Source: Oscillatoriales cyanobacterium RM2_1_1 (GTDB taxonomy: Bacteria > Cyanobacteriota > Cyanobacteriia > Cyanobacteriales > Microcoleaceae). From it: 64,000 nt of DNA. The stretch covers positions 1 through 64,000 of the forward strand of contig JAAURB010000005.1 in assembly GCA_012033335.1 (NCBI GenBank). Reading direction: 5' to 3'. The notes below the pieces were generated by a model, which ran no database searches, had not been told where the DNA came from, and saw nothing but the letters and a program-made list of their open reading frames with translations. Shown piece after piece: positions 55,666 to 64,000 of the stretch. The position numbers were made by a program, and so were the translations under genes. The first letter of the stretch is position 1. Each line of letters starts with the position of its first letter.

Positions 55666-56726
55666 CAGGATTTCCCGGCAATGGCAGGCTCCGGTAGAGC
55701 ATTGACCGGAACGGTAGCTGGGGGAGTTGGAGCCTGAAGATGCTGTTGAGCGTAGCGACTGGTCAGGTAATGGTTCAGCAACTTTTCCAGGGGAGCTAGA
55801 AAGCCAAACATCACCAGCTTTTGCAGGAAGAGGTTCTGGGTGTTGAAGGTCAACCGTTGCATGATAGGTTTCAGGATAGTGTCCCGTCGCCGCCAGCCCA
55901 GGGCTTTATACTTGTGCTGAAAATAGCCATCTTCCGCCAGATCCCACTTTTCTCGAATCCGGCTCAAGCTTTGCAATTCCCAGGCATCGCTCCACCGCAG
56001 CATGTAGAAGTGCAAATCTGACCATTTCAGGGGAGAGGTAGGCACATAGGTAACCAGGCTCTCCGGTTCGAAATAAACTGACCCCTCGGCCTGAACAACG
56101 GCCATGCAAAAATCCAGATGCTCCTTGGTGTTGAGCATGGTTTCATCGAAGTAGCCCAGTTGCTCAAAAATTTCAGTCCGGGCCAACATGCAATGAAACT
56201 CACACAGCTCTGTTTCAGTGCGTTGCAGGCTTGGCAAGACACCAACAACCTGCTTGCCCTGCTTGTACATTTTTTCCCGCAACCGCCGCCTGCCAGTGGC
56301 ATCCACCACCACATGGGATTCTCCACCGGCAAAATGGATTTCTGTGTGGACAGGCTCAAACTGACACATCAAGGGGCCAACAATCGTTGCCTCCGTCGTT
56401 TCAGCACAATCAATCAAACGTTCAAGCCATTGAGGAGAAACAATCACATCGTTGTCAACAAAGGCAACATATTTGGTGTCAGCCTCCGCCAGACCGATAT
56501 TTCTGGCCCGATTGGGAAACAGATAATAGTCCGTGCGAATCAATTTAAATCCTTTATCTTGAGCTTGCGTAGCTAAATATTGCTGGACTTCCTTAGGGGA
56601 ATTTCCATCCACATAGACCAACTTGAATGGAATTGAAGTGTGTTCATAAATACTTTCCAGGGATTCGCGAGTATAGCTAAAGCGTTCCCGGGGCACAATC
56701 ACAATGGTGACAACGGGGTCATGCAT
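55665..56726 (-). CDS. Glycosyltransferase family 2
   Basis: GT-A fold glycosyltransferase of 353 residues: VVTIVIVPRERFSYTRESLE, LVYVDGNSPKEVQQYL, RARNIGLAEADTKYVAFVDN with the acidic site VDNDV, and a long C-terminal region (EHLDFCMAVVQAEGSVYFEP). The proline-rich tail is APTPPATVPVNALPEP. It overlaps the GT4 gene by one base, so the GT2, GT4 and sulfotransferase genes form a tight overlapping set. Confidence 0.9.
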   Translation of the reverse strand: MHDPVVTIVIVPRERFSYTRESLESIYEHTSIPFKLVYVDGNSPKEVQQYLATQAQDKGFKLIRTDYYLFPNRARNIGLAEADTKYVAFVDNDVIVSPQWLERLIDCAETTEATIVGPLMCQFEPVHTEIHFAGGESHVVVDATGRRRLREKMYKQGKQVVGVLPSLQRTETELCEFHCMLARTEIFEQLGYFDETMLNTKEHLDFCMAVVQAEGSVYFEPESLVTYVPTSPLKWSDLHFYMLRWSDAWELQSLSRIREKWDLAEDGYFQHKYKALGWRRRDTILKPIMQRLTFNTQNLFLQKLVMFGFLAPLEKLLNHYLTSRYAQQHLQAPTPPATVPVNALPEPAIAGKS

Positions 56727-56747
56727 GGGTTTGATCTCCTTGTTAGT

Positions 56748-56792
56748 TGGATTATCACTGTCTGGATTATCATTGTCTGAATTATCCGATTG
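56748..56792. repeat. 15-bp tandem repeat between two polysaccharide genes
   Basis: TGGATTATCACTGTC, TGGATTATCATTGTC and TGAATTATCCGATTG follow head to tail. The third unit contains the stop codon of the gene ending at 56782, so the duplication touches coding sequence. Confidence 0.85.
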
Positions 56793-58248
56793 GAGCGGCT
56801 ATTTGAGGTTTCTGACGGCTTTGCCATTCCTCTTTGGTAAATTCTTCGTGGTAAGACCGCTCCAGATTCACATTCCATAGATCATGATGCTCCCCCAGTA
56901 AATTTCGGGCCGCCAGATATCCGGTTAGCATGGAGTGATCCTGGTTGTTGTAGCGATGCATCCCATTGCGGCCCACGGTTTGGAGGTTGTCAAACTGAGC
57001 CAGGTAATCTTGAATCACCTGAAGATGTTGACGATACTCCCGGTCATAGACTGGATAAGCTTTGGGCTGACGGATGATCGTGCCATCTTCCACGTCCTTG
57101 GCTTTGGCCAGCCCCAAGGTCTCAATTTCATGGGTTGCCAGATCCAATAACTCAGTATCCGAGGCTTCCCAAATGGCATCCCCTACCGAGCAGAAATATT
57201 CCATGCCAATACAGGTTTTACTCAGGTCAGGCACCATCTCTGGGCTCCAGTTTTTAAAGTTCTGAATTCGCCCAACCTTCGCTTCTGGACTGTGAATATA
57301 AATCCAATTATCTGGGAATAGATCAGGTTTATCAATCACCAATGCCACAATCAAAAAGTCCCGATAGGATAAGGCTCGGGCAGCATCTAGCACCTCCCGG
57401 GGGGGCAACGGATCGAGTCGATTCACCAGGGCCGTAATTGGCATACTGGAAATAAAGTGATCTGCCGTCAGCCCCATCGGTTGTCCGTCCTGCTCAGCCA
57501 TGATTTCAGTGATGTGATGCCCGTTCCGCTTGATGGTGACAACGGGGGTATTCAACGAAACCTGACCCCCATTGGCATCTACTTTTTCCTGGAAGCGCTC
57601 CCACATCATTCCTGGCCCCAGACGAGGATAGTCGAACTCCTTAATCAACGTCTTTGTGTCGTTGCTCCCAAACAGGGCATTGATGACTGCTTTCTTCAAT
57701 GACAGCCCCTTAATCCGTTGAGCGGCCCATTCTGCCTCGATTTTATTGCAGGGAATCCCCCAAACTTTCTCGGTATAGGTCTTGAAAAAAGTCCGATACA
57801 GCCGTGCCCCAAAGCCTTTTGTCACCCAATCTTCAAAGGTTTCAGGTTCAAGTCCAGGTCGCAATTTGGCTTTGGCTTTGGCCTTGAGATAACTGAGTAA
57901 AATTAAAGCACTTTCCACCAATCCCAAATTGGTCAAGGTATTGAAGATTGACAATGGGTAGTCGTAGAACTTGTTCTGGTAGTAAATTCGAGACATGCGT
58001 GGCACTTGAATAAAATCATCTGTCAGAACTTCTCGCCAGAGCTGATTGACAATATCAACCTTGGTAAAAAATCGATGCCCTCCAATATCAAACCGATAGC
58101 CTTTATAAATCTCCGTTCGAGAGATTCCCCCCACCTGGCTAGCCGCTTCCAAGACCAGCGGATATACGCCATTTTTTGTGAGCTCATAAGCAGCAGTCAA
58201 ACCTGCAGGGCCAGCTCCAATAATTACGGTTGAATGATGATTAGGCAC
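56782..58248 (-). CDS. FAD-dependent oxidoreductase, UDP-galactopyranose-mutase/protoporphyrinogen-oxidase-like
   Basis: A 488-residue flavoprotein with an N-terminal dinucleotide motif (VIIGAGPAGLTAAYELTKNG, then VGGISRTEIYKGYRFDIGGH). Such proteins are frequent in polysaccharide loci and are often annotated as NAD(P)/FAD oxidoreductases or UGM-like. The region WGIPCNKIEAEWAAQRIKGL and the C-terminal GRNGMHRYNNQDHSMLTGYL support the family. It may modify a nucleotide sugar or a lipid-linked sugar; the reaction is not known. It lies 55 bp upstream of the GT2 gene on the same strand. Confidence 0.83.
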   Translation of the reverse strand: MPNHHSTVIIGAGPAGLTAAYELTKNGVYPLVLEAASQVGGISRTEIYKGYRFDIGGHRFFTKVDIVNQLWREVLTDDFIQVPRMSRIYYQNKFYDYPLSIFNTLTNLGLVESALILLSYLKAKAKAKLRPGLEPETFEDWVTKGFGARLYRTFFKTYTEKVWGIPCNKIEAEWAAQRIKGLSLKKAVINALFGSNDTKTLIKEFDYPRLGPGMMWERFQEKVDANGGQVSLNTPVVTIKRNGHHITEIMAEQDGQPMGLTADHFISSMPITALVNRLDPLPPREVLDAARALSYRDFLIVALVIDKPDLFPDNWIYIHSPEAKVGRIQNFKNWSPEMVPDLSKTCIGMEYFCSVGDAIWEASDTELLDLATHEIETLGLAKAKDVEDGTIIRQPKAYPVYDREYRQHLQVIQDYLAQFDNLQTVGRNGMHRYNNQDHSMLTGYLAARNLLGEHHDLWNVNLERSYHEEFTKEEWQSRQKPQIAAPIG

Positions 58249-58718
58249 AGTAAAAACCTCTATAGATTCCAGAAAAACTGATATAAATTCAGGGCGATCA
58301 AGAAGCTGTTGAATACAACTAAGTCGCTATTCGTAACTACCCACAACTTCAATTCTCTACTTCTAGTCTTTTAGTCTTTGAGCTACTGACTGCTGTGTGA
58401 GCGAGAGTCATTGACGCTAACTTTGGCCCAAGTTTATAAAAACTAGAAACAGAGCTTGAACAAATTTTCAAGTATTGTCCTTGGGCATAAAAAACTGGCA
58501 CTTAATGCCAAATCAGTATCAAATCTTTGCATACCCTGCGTAAGCCCAGAAGAACCCTTTAGTAGATGTTTGGAGTTTATAGAAGACCAATATCTCTACG
58601 GTTAGAATCAATTAAGGTCAAGTTCAATGACGAGCTAAAATCAACCTTGTTCCAACTTTATCTTAGCTTCATCATTTGAAAAGATTGTGATCATTCTATC
58701 ATGAATCCTGAGGAAATT
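58249..58718. other. Non-coding gap inside the polysaccharide locus
   Basis: AT-rich, no gene or strong structure seen. It probably contains the promoter for the genes reading from 58248 downward. Confidence 0.45.
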
Positions 58719-59753
58719 CTATGAAGCTACCCGACCCGGAACTCGATCGATTCTGGACGGCTGTAGCCAATGTCGAACCAAACCCACTGCAAAAGCCAGG
58801 CCACTATAAAAGTAGTAAAGCCAGTGCCAGGGAATTGTTCGAGCAGTAAAAAATAGTCCTCGTTTGGTATAAAAAAAACGATAGACAGGAGCATTTAAGC
58901 TTAATAACACTGCTGCGAAAATCAAGACAAGCATCAAGCTTTCAGGAACTAGGGTGGCCAGGATCAGGGCACAAATTGCCCCATAAACCAGAACCACACT
59001 CAAACGACTGGAATACTGTAAATTCAAGTCATTATTAAACTGGCGATCGCGCAACAATAAAGCTGTCCAAGGCAGGGCTCGATAGAAAAAATCAGCCTTG
59101 ACCATGGAGATTGGTCGCCATTCCTTGAGATGTTTGACTTGAATATCTTTCCGCAGATCAATGCAGTGACCTCCACGTTTTAACCGATAGCCAAGCTCAA
59201 TATCCTCAATACAAGGAAGACGATATTTCTCATCAAATCCCCCAATACTTAAAAAAACCTCTCGACGAATCGCTCCACAGGCGCCCCAAAACGTAGAAGC
59301 TTGGTGACTGCTGATTTGATGGGTGTAGTGGTGTAGCAAGTTCCGGTATTGGGATAGGAAGTTGTTAGCCCCGGGCTGATCATCGTAGGAGCCAATCAGA
59401 GCAGTGAGTTCAGGATCTTCCACAAAAGCAGTGGCGACTTGATCAATGGTGTCAGGATGCACTTCCACATCGGCATCAATGAAAAATACAATGTCTCCTT
59501 TTGCAGCCTGAGCACCCCGATTACGGGCTCTGGCTGGGCCTCCAGGTTCCGGAAAACAGATTACCTTCGCGCCAAACTGCTTCGCCATCTCCCGGGACCC
59601 ATCCGTATCGCCATCTGCAACTACGATTAGTTCCATTGGCATCAGAGTAGATTGGGTTAAGCTTTGAAGACAGCGATTAAACTTTTCGCCACCGTTATAA
59701 ACTGGGATGACTACTGAGAGTGTAAGACCAGACCATTTGAACGAATTATCCAT
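58719..59753 (-). CDS. Membrane-associated glycosyltransferase family 2
   Basis: A 344-residue enzyme with a GT-A domain (LSVVIPVYNGGEKFNRCLQS, LIVVADGDTDGSREMAKQFG, acidic site FFIDADVEVHP, then FWGACGAIRREVFLSIGGFD and IEDIELGYRLKRGG). Two or three C-terminal membrane segments follow (VVLVYGAICALILATL, LVLIFAAVLLSLNAPVY). A layout with C-terminal anchors suggests action on a lipid-linked acceptor, perhaps an early step of the locus. It is the first gene of the minus-strand locus. Confidence 0.9.
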   Translation of the reverse strand: MDNSFKWSGLTLSVVIPVYNGGEKFNRCLQSLTQSTLMPMELIVVADGDTDGSREMAKQFGAKVICFPEPGGPARARNRGAQAAKGDIVFFIDADVEVHPDTIDQVATAFVEDPELTALIGSYDDQPGANNFLSQYRNLLHHYTHQISSHQASTFWGACGAIRREVFLSIGGFDEKYRLPCIEDIELGYRLKRGGHCIDLRKDIQVKHLKEWRPISMVKADFFYRALPWTALLLRDRQFNNDLNLQYSSRLSVVLVYGAICALILATLVPESLMLVLIFAAVLLSLNAPVYRFFYTKRGLFFTARTIPWHWLYYFYSGLAFAVGLVRHWLQPSRIDRVPGRVAS

Positions 59754-60201
59754 GTTTTTTGGCTAGAGTTTACGACTGACGAACTTCCAAATGCCCCTGA
59801 TTCAATCAAATTTAATCAAACCATCGAGCCCCAAAACTAGTAAGAAAATCCATTAGTTCAGAGCTAACTGAAGCAAGTTAGCACTTACAGCTTAACCCTC
59901 CCAAAGAGTAGCTTTTAGCTACTTGTTTAGCTTCTAACCGCGTCCTTAATCAAAAGGATTCCCATAACACCTTTACTTTATAACCTATGTTATCCAAAAA
60001 ATTTCCTCCCAACCTGGAAACTTTGTAAAGTTCTCGTAAAGAAATCCATGGTGATTGTAAAGCTTCTGGAAATGTTCTCTTTCTAAGGATCGCGTTAAAA
60101 CCTTGAGAAGAACTCAGCTTAATCATCTCTACCCTGAGATAGATTTTGATTTGACCTTCTTCTGAATGCAGAACCGGTTAGAGATTGAACCGATCAAACG
60201 G
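59754..60201. other. Non-coding region between kinase and polysaccharide locus
   Basis: No gene seen. A 7-bp stem (AGTAGCT/AGCTACT, 59907-59923) followed by TGTTT on the plus strand is only weakly terminator-like. Confidence 0.45.
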
Positions 60202-61821
60202 CTATCTTTGAGTCCCTTGATGCAATTCTTGCTCGGAATTGATCAGCTCTAGAATGATATCAAATCGGTAATTTTCCACCAATTCTCTGAGGGATTGGGC
60301 CAACTGAGGATTTTCCTGGGGGATTTGTTTGATCAACTCATGCAACAAGCGATCGCTACATTGGGCAGCTCCCCGATGCAATTCTTGCAACCAGGTTATG
60401 GGCATGATCGCCAGACTGTCTTGACTCAGACTAATAGCAACGGAGTGTAGTACTCCATTTTGTTCCGTTAAAGGATCTGTCGTGACAGTTTGACTCCCTG
60501 ATGCTGAAAAGTCAGCCCTGGAAGGAGTGGAAATTTGAACGGGGAGGGTAAACTTCAAGGTCAATCCCCGCTGATCAGCCGCCCCGGCTTCCAGGGGAAA
60601 AGTGATAGATAGCTGTCCCCCCAAGGCGTGAATCAGATCCCGGCTCATGCAAAAATTGGCAACCTTCTCATTTCTGGAGCACTGTGCTGAAGAGAGATCA
60701 AGCACATTCAACAGTTCGATCAGTTCAGGAGACCATTCCTCAATCTGTGCACTTTCAATCCAGAATTCTAATTGACAATTTTCTTCAGGTTGTGGAGGGG
60801 AAACAGGTTGAGGGGCATTGGGATGCTTCCATCGAACCTGAACTGTCAGGTTACTGCGGCTCAATCGAATCATATTACCAACAAGCTGCAACAAGATATA
60901 GCGTAGTTGTCGTTCATCTGCCTGGATAAAGTCAGGCAAATTATCTTCAAGTTGAAACCCAAACTTTATGTTTTTTTGCTTAGCTTCTGGGGCTAGAAAA
61001 TCCTGAACAAACTGCAAGAGTGATCCCAGGCAACATTGATTTTCTGGATCAACAATATACCTATCATTCAATTGGGAGATCGAGAGCAAATCATTGACTA
61101 AGGTCAAAAGCTGTTCTCCACTTTGATAAATCTGAGTCAAATTTTGACGTTGTTCTTCAGCCAGACTTGATTGAGTTAACAGAATTTGGCTAAATCCCAG
61201 AATTGAGTTGAGGGGAGTGCGGAGTTCATGACTGACAAAGGTGAGAAAGTCACTTTTAGTTTGGCTTGCCTGGTTTGCGGTTTGTTTAGCCATTTCTAGC
61301 TCAATAGCCTGGGCGGCAACTTGCTGTTCCAGGTCGGTATTGAGATAGTATAAAACCTGAGCTTGCTCTCTTTTGGTCTTGGAATTGACATAGAAATCCA
61401 GGGCGCTTTGAACGGTTTCAATCAAGACCTGCTCTTTCCAGGGCTTACTCAGATATCGATAGAGATTGGCCGCATTAACGGCTAACCCGACATCTTCTAC
61501 ACTAGCCTGACCCGTTAACATAATCTGCAAGGTTTGGGGCGATCGCAGATAAACTTGAATGAGAAATTCTACTCCCTTCATTCCAGGCATAATTTGATCG
61601 GAAATAATCAGGGGAATTTCTATTCCTGAATCCTGTAGTTCTGCAAAGATTTCCAGGGCTTCCTCTGCGGTTTCGGCCACTTCAATTGAGTAATTGTGAC
61701 CAAAGTATCTTCGCAAAGAATCCTTGAGAGCACTCAGGAGAAAAATCTCATCATCTACACAAATAATGGTTGACTGGGGTGTTAAGTCTTGCTGGCTTGG
61801 CATATTCAATAAGCTATCCAT
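60202..61821 (-). CDS. Response-regulator/histidine kinase hybrid with degenerate ATPase domain
   Basis: Domain order: an N-terminal receiver (TIICVDDEIFLLSALKDSL, phosphoacceptor in IISDQIMPGMKGVEFL, IMLTGQ, LSKPW), a coiled coil, a HisKA domain with an intact H box (FLTFVSHELRTPLNSILGFS), and a region in the place of HATPase. The N-box position reads LLQLVGNMIRLSRS, but no D-x-G-x-G motif appears; EFWIESAQIEEWSPEL occupies that place. ATP binding is therefore doubtful. An uncharacterised C-terminal approximately 120 residues follow. Frame open from 61866; ATG 61821 (MDSLLN) is preferred. It may receive phosphate from another kinase rather than make its own. Confidence 0.85.
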   Translation of the reverse strand: MDSLLNMPSQQDLTPQSTIICVDDEIFLLSALKDSLRRYFGHNYSIEVAETAEEALEIFAELQDSGIEIPLIISDQIMPGMKGVEFLIQVYLRSPQTLQIMLTGQASVEDVGLAVNAANLYRYLSKPWKEQVLIETVQSALDFYVNSKTKREQAQVLYYLNTDLEQQVAAQAIELEMAKQTANQASQTKSDFLTFVSHELRTPLNSILGFSQILLTQSSLAEEQRQNLTQIYQSGEQLLTLVNDLLSISQLNDRYIVDPENQCCLGSLLQFVQDFLAPEAKQKNIKFGFQLEDNLPDFIQADERQLRYILLQLVGNMIRLSRSNLTVQVRWKHPNAPQPVSPPQPEENCQLEFWIESAQIEEWSPELIELLNVLDLSSAQCSRNEKVANFCMSRDLIHALGGQLSITFPLEAGAADQRGLTLKFTLPVQISTPSRADFSASGSQTVTTDPLTEQNGVLHSVAISLSQDSLAIMPITWLQELHRGAAQCSDRLLHELIKQIPQENPQLAQSLRELVENYRFDIILELINSEQELHQGTQR

Positions 61822-61866
61822 GAACAGTTCCCGATCCCAACGATAGAACACACTGTATATCAGCAA

Positions 61867-62411
61867 TACACATTAGAACGAGTCCAATTATTCTGCGGTA
61901 TCAGGATGGGCTGGACTGATTCTGGACTTGGGCTAGCCGCTAATAATTTACCGAAATATCTACAAGGTTATTCTGAGATGGGACAACACTCAGATCCATT
62001 TAGGACACCTTGAGAATTGGTCAAGCGTACAAACTTGAACCTTGCAATCTGCTGAATCCGATCATAAGTAGGCGGTTGCAATTAGTTGTTAAATAGAAGG
62101 GGGTCTGGGGCTTTGCCCCAGGAAGCCAGTGCCCCCTTCACCCCACAATCTTCTAATTAATTGCGTCAAGCTACTTATTTATTATTTATCTATCTATGCT
62201 ATAGATAGATTGTATCTGAGAGCAAGATGGGAAGCAGTGATCTGGAGCGGCAACCTGGAATGGTAACCTGAACTGTTTACCATACTTAATCTTTACGAGC
62301 AGTTTTGCTAAATTCCGCAGTTTCTGAGCAAGTTTTTGCATCATGGCTCAGTTTGGGGTTAATCAGTTTGGGGTTAAGTGGATATAGTTTGGATTCCATC
62401 ATCCCTGAAAA
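61867..62411. other. Non-coding region between kinase and murJ
   Basis: Contains a family-A repeat (62065-62177), an A/T-rich stretch with a TATCTATCTAT tract near 62187, and a 15-bp tandem repeat (CAGTTTGGGGTTAAT at 62349, CAGTTTGGGGTTAAG at 62364). No gene seen. Confidence 0.55.
62065..62177. repeat. Family-A palindromic repeat, copy 6
   Basis: Full-length copy: TAAGTAGGCGGTTGCAATTA, GGGGTCTGGGGCTTTGCCCC core, CTTCTAATTAATTGCGTCAA and terminal GCTACTTA. Inverted ends are intact. Confidence 0.85.
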
Positions 62412-64000
62412 TCACCGCCCCAATTTTTGTTTGATTTTAGCGGTTAATAGCTCCACCTCGGGGAGCTTCATCTGAGCGGCAATCCCCGCAAATAACCCCA
62501 GACCCACTAAACCCGCAATCCCAAGTTCGACCATGAGCAGCCAAAACCCCTGGGTTCCGAAGCTCTGTTCTAACCCCCAAAGCACCCCAGCGGCGGCCAA
62601 TCCCGCAATCACACTTCCCAAGACCAAGCCCAAAAAAGGCAAACTCCATTCCCGCCAGGGCAAACCATGCAACCGCCGATGCAAAAGCCACAAAAGAATC
62701 AGCATCGAAAACAGATTCACTCCTACGGTAGACCAGATCAACCCCGGAGCCCCGAAGGCATTCACCAGTAAAAAATCCAGCAGGGCATTGAGAAAAATAT
62801 TGAAAATGCTGACGCGAAACGGAGTTTCAGCATCCCCCAGGGCATAAAACACCCGTACTAGAACATCACGCCCCAAATAGACAAACATGCCAGTTCCATA
62901 GGCCACTAATAAGGCCGCCACAAACTCAGAGGCTTCCAGATTGAAAGCATAGCGTTCATAAACCACCCGGACAATTGGAGTCGCCAGGGCCACCATCAAA
63001 CTTCCCAAAGGCAGCATGGTGATCGCTGTCAATAGCAACGCTTGACGAATCCGTCCTTTCAACTCAGGCCAATCCTCAGGGGCATTCAGTCGGGCAAAAA
63101 TAGGCAGAAACGGAACCAGAATCACGTTAGAGATAATCCCCAACGGAGTCTGAATCAGCAGCCCTGCATATCCCATCGCTGCCGCTGCTTGGGGAATGTA
63201 TGAGGCAAAAAACAAATCAGTATAGACATTAATTTGTAGCATCCCGGAGGAAAAGGTCGCCGGAATCATCACCTTTAATACTTCTTGTACCGCTGGCTGC
63301 TTGAAGTTGAATCGCAGGCGCAGTTTTCCCAGGCCAGCTCGTCCCATAGCTGGAATCTGAACTAACCACTGTAAAAACGCTCCCCCCAGGGTTCCCCAGG
63401 CTAATACGATTCCCCCCAATAAGGCGTAGGCTGGATCAGTAATCTGCTCCCCCAGATACATCACTAGAATCCCCAAACTCCCCACCAGCACTACGCTAGA
63501 AAACAGAGGACTAATGGAAGGTAGCCAATACATATCCCCCGCATTTAAAGTCCCAAACCCAATGCCAATCAAACCTGCTAGCAGAGCCATTGGTGCCATG
63601 ATCTTGAGCTGCTGAACAGCGATCGCCCGAATTTCCAGGCCCTCAGGGGTTTGACTCAACCCTGGGGCAACCAGATGGATCAATGGATCAGCAAACACAA
63701 CAATCGAAACAGTCACCAGCAACAGCACTCCCCCCACCAGGGTCGTGATCGTCTCCACTAGGGGAGCGGCTTCCCGGGCATTCCGTCTGGCCAGAACACT
63801 GACCATGGCACTATGAAATGGCCCATTAATTCCCCCTAGAAGAATCAGCAGGAACCCCGGAATCACATAGGCATAGTTGTAGGCATCAATGGCTGGCCCC
63901 ACTCCAAAGGCCGCTGCTATTGCCTGTTGACGGACTAGCCCAAAAACTTTACTGAGTAATGTCGCGATCGCCACAATTCCGGCGATCCGAGCAAGGGAAC
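62412..64000 (-). CDS. murJ: Lipid II flippase MurJ (5' end outside the window)
   Basis: Flips lipid II across the inner membrane for peptidoglycan synthesis. The frame is open to the window edge and reads SLARIAGIVAIATLLSKVFG, typical of the MurJ N-terminus, so the true start lies beyond 64000. Family markers are GLVRQQAIAAAFGVGPAIDA, PGFLLILLGGINGPFHSAMV and INVYTDLFFASYIP. Some 14 membrane segments are present. The visible part is about 529 residues; MurJ proteins have about 510-540. Confidence 0.95.
   Translation of the reverse strand, partial: SLARIAGIVAIATLLSKVFGLVRQQAIAAAFGVGPAIDAYNYAYVIPGFLLILLGGINGPFHSAMVSVLARRNAREAAPLVETITTLVGGVLLLVTVSIVVFADPLIHLVAPGLSQTPEGLEIRAIAVQQLKIMAPMALLAGLIGIGFGTLNAGDMYWLPSISPLFSSVVLVGSLGILVMYLGEQITDPAYALLGGIVLAWGTLGGAFLQWLVQIPAMGRAGLGKLRLRFNFKQPAVQEVLKVMIPATFSSGMLQINVYTDLFFASYIPQAAAAMGYAGLLIQTPLGIISNVILVPFLPIFARLNAPEDWPELKGRIRQALLLTAITMLPLGSLMVALATPIVRVVYERYAFNLEASEFVAALLVAYGTGMFVYLGRDVLVRVFYALGDAETPFRVSIFNIFLNALLDFLLVNAFGAPGLIWSTVGVNLFSMLILLWLLHRRLHGLPWREWSLPFLGLVLGSVIAGLAAAGVLWGLEQSFGTQGFWLLMVELGIAGLVGLGLFAGIAAQMKLPEVELLTAKIKQKLGR

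Overview
This window comes from a cyanobacterium, most likely a filamentous, non-heterocystous one; the genus is not resolvable from the sequence alone. The evidence is the orange carotenoid protein with its fluorescence recovery protein, a cyanobacterial-type Omp85 with a long periplasmic linker, a CYP120-type P450, mreBCD, and many copies of the HIP1 octamer GCGATCGC. I found no tRNA, rRNA, CRISPR array, integrase or transposase.

Layout. 1-5.4 kb: PIG-L deacetylase, purC, Omp85/BamA-type protein, rsmD. 5.4-10.5 kb (minus): a WecG/TagA glycosyltransferase with an extra C-terminal repeat module, a cytosine-deaminase-like amidohydrolase, and a DUF4912 protein expanded by about 57 glycine-rich heptads. 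11-16.2 kb: an alpha-oxoamine synthase, a free acyl carrier protein and a fatty acyl-AMP ligase, with a divergent Rieske oxygenase; this is the best candidate here for an undescribed pathway, probably making a long-chain amino ketone lipid. 16.4-19.5 kb: a conserved small protein and mreBCD. 20-24.8 kb: ldh, pyk and cysH. 25.4-28.3 kb: a PhnD-like lipoprotein followed by a sensor histidine kinase. 28.5-32.1 kb: the OCP/FRP photoprotection locus with two accessory genes. 32.8-36.5 kb: CYP120-like P450 and an orphan TpsB-type transporter. 36.5-47.2 kb: cell-wall amidase, Coq4-like protein, unknown genes, a geranylgeranyl-reductase-like enzyme, frr-pyrH, a cysteine-less redoxin, a retropepsin-like protease and carA. 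47.2-59.8 kb (all minus): a surface-polysaccharide locus with glycosyltransferases, a Wzx-type flippase and a sulfotransferase, so the product is probably a sulfated glycan. 60.2-64 kb: a REC-histidine kinase with a degenerate ATPase domain, and the 3' part of murJ.

Two genome-level patterns stand out. First, at least ten genes, including carA and pyk, are interrupted by apparent one-base frameshifts, nearly all readable as one base lost from a homopolymer. Uncorrected sequencing error is a better explanation than decay, so these genes are annotated as whole spans. Second, the spacers carry a MITE-like palindromic repeat (six copies, one reduced to its termini) and many unrelated 13-15 bp tandem duplications, often touching start or stop codons. 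The same duplication process seems to have expanded protein linkers.
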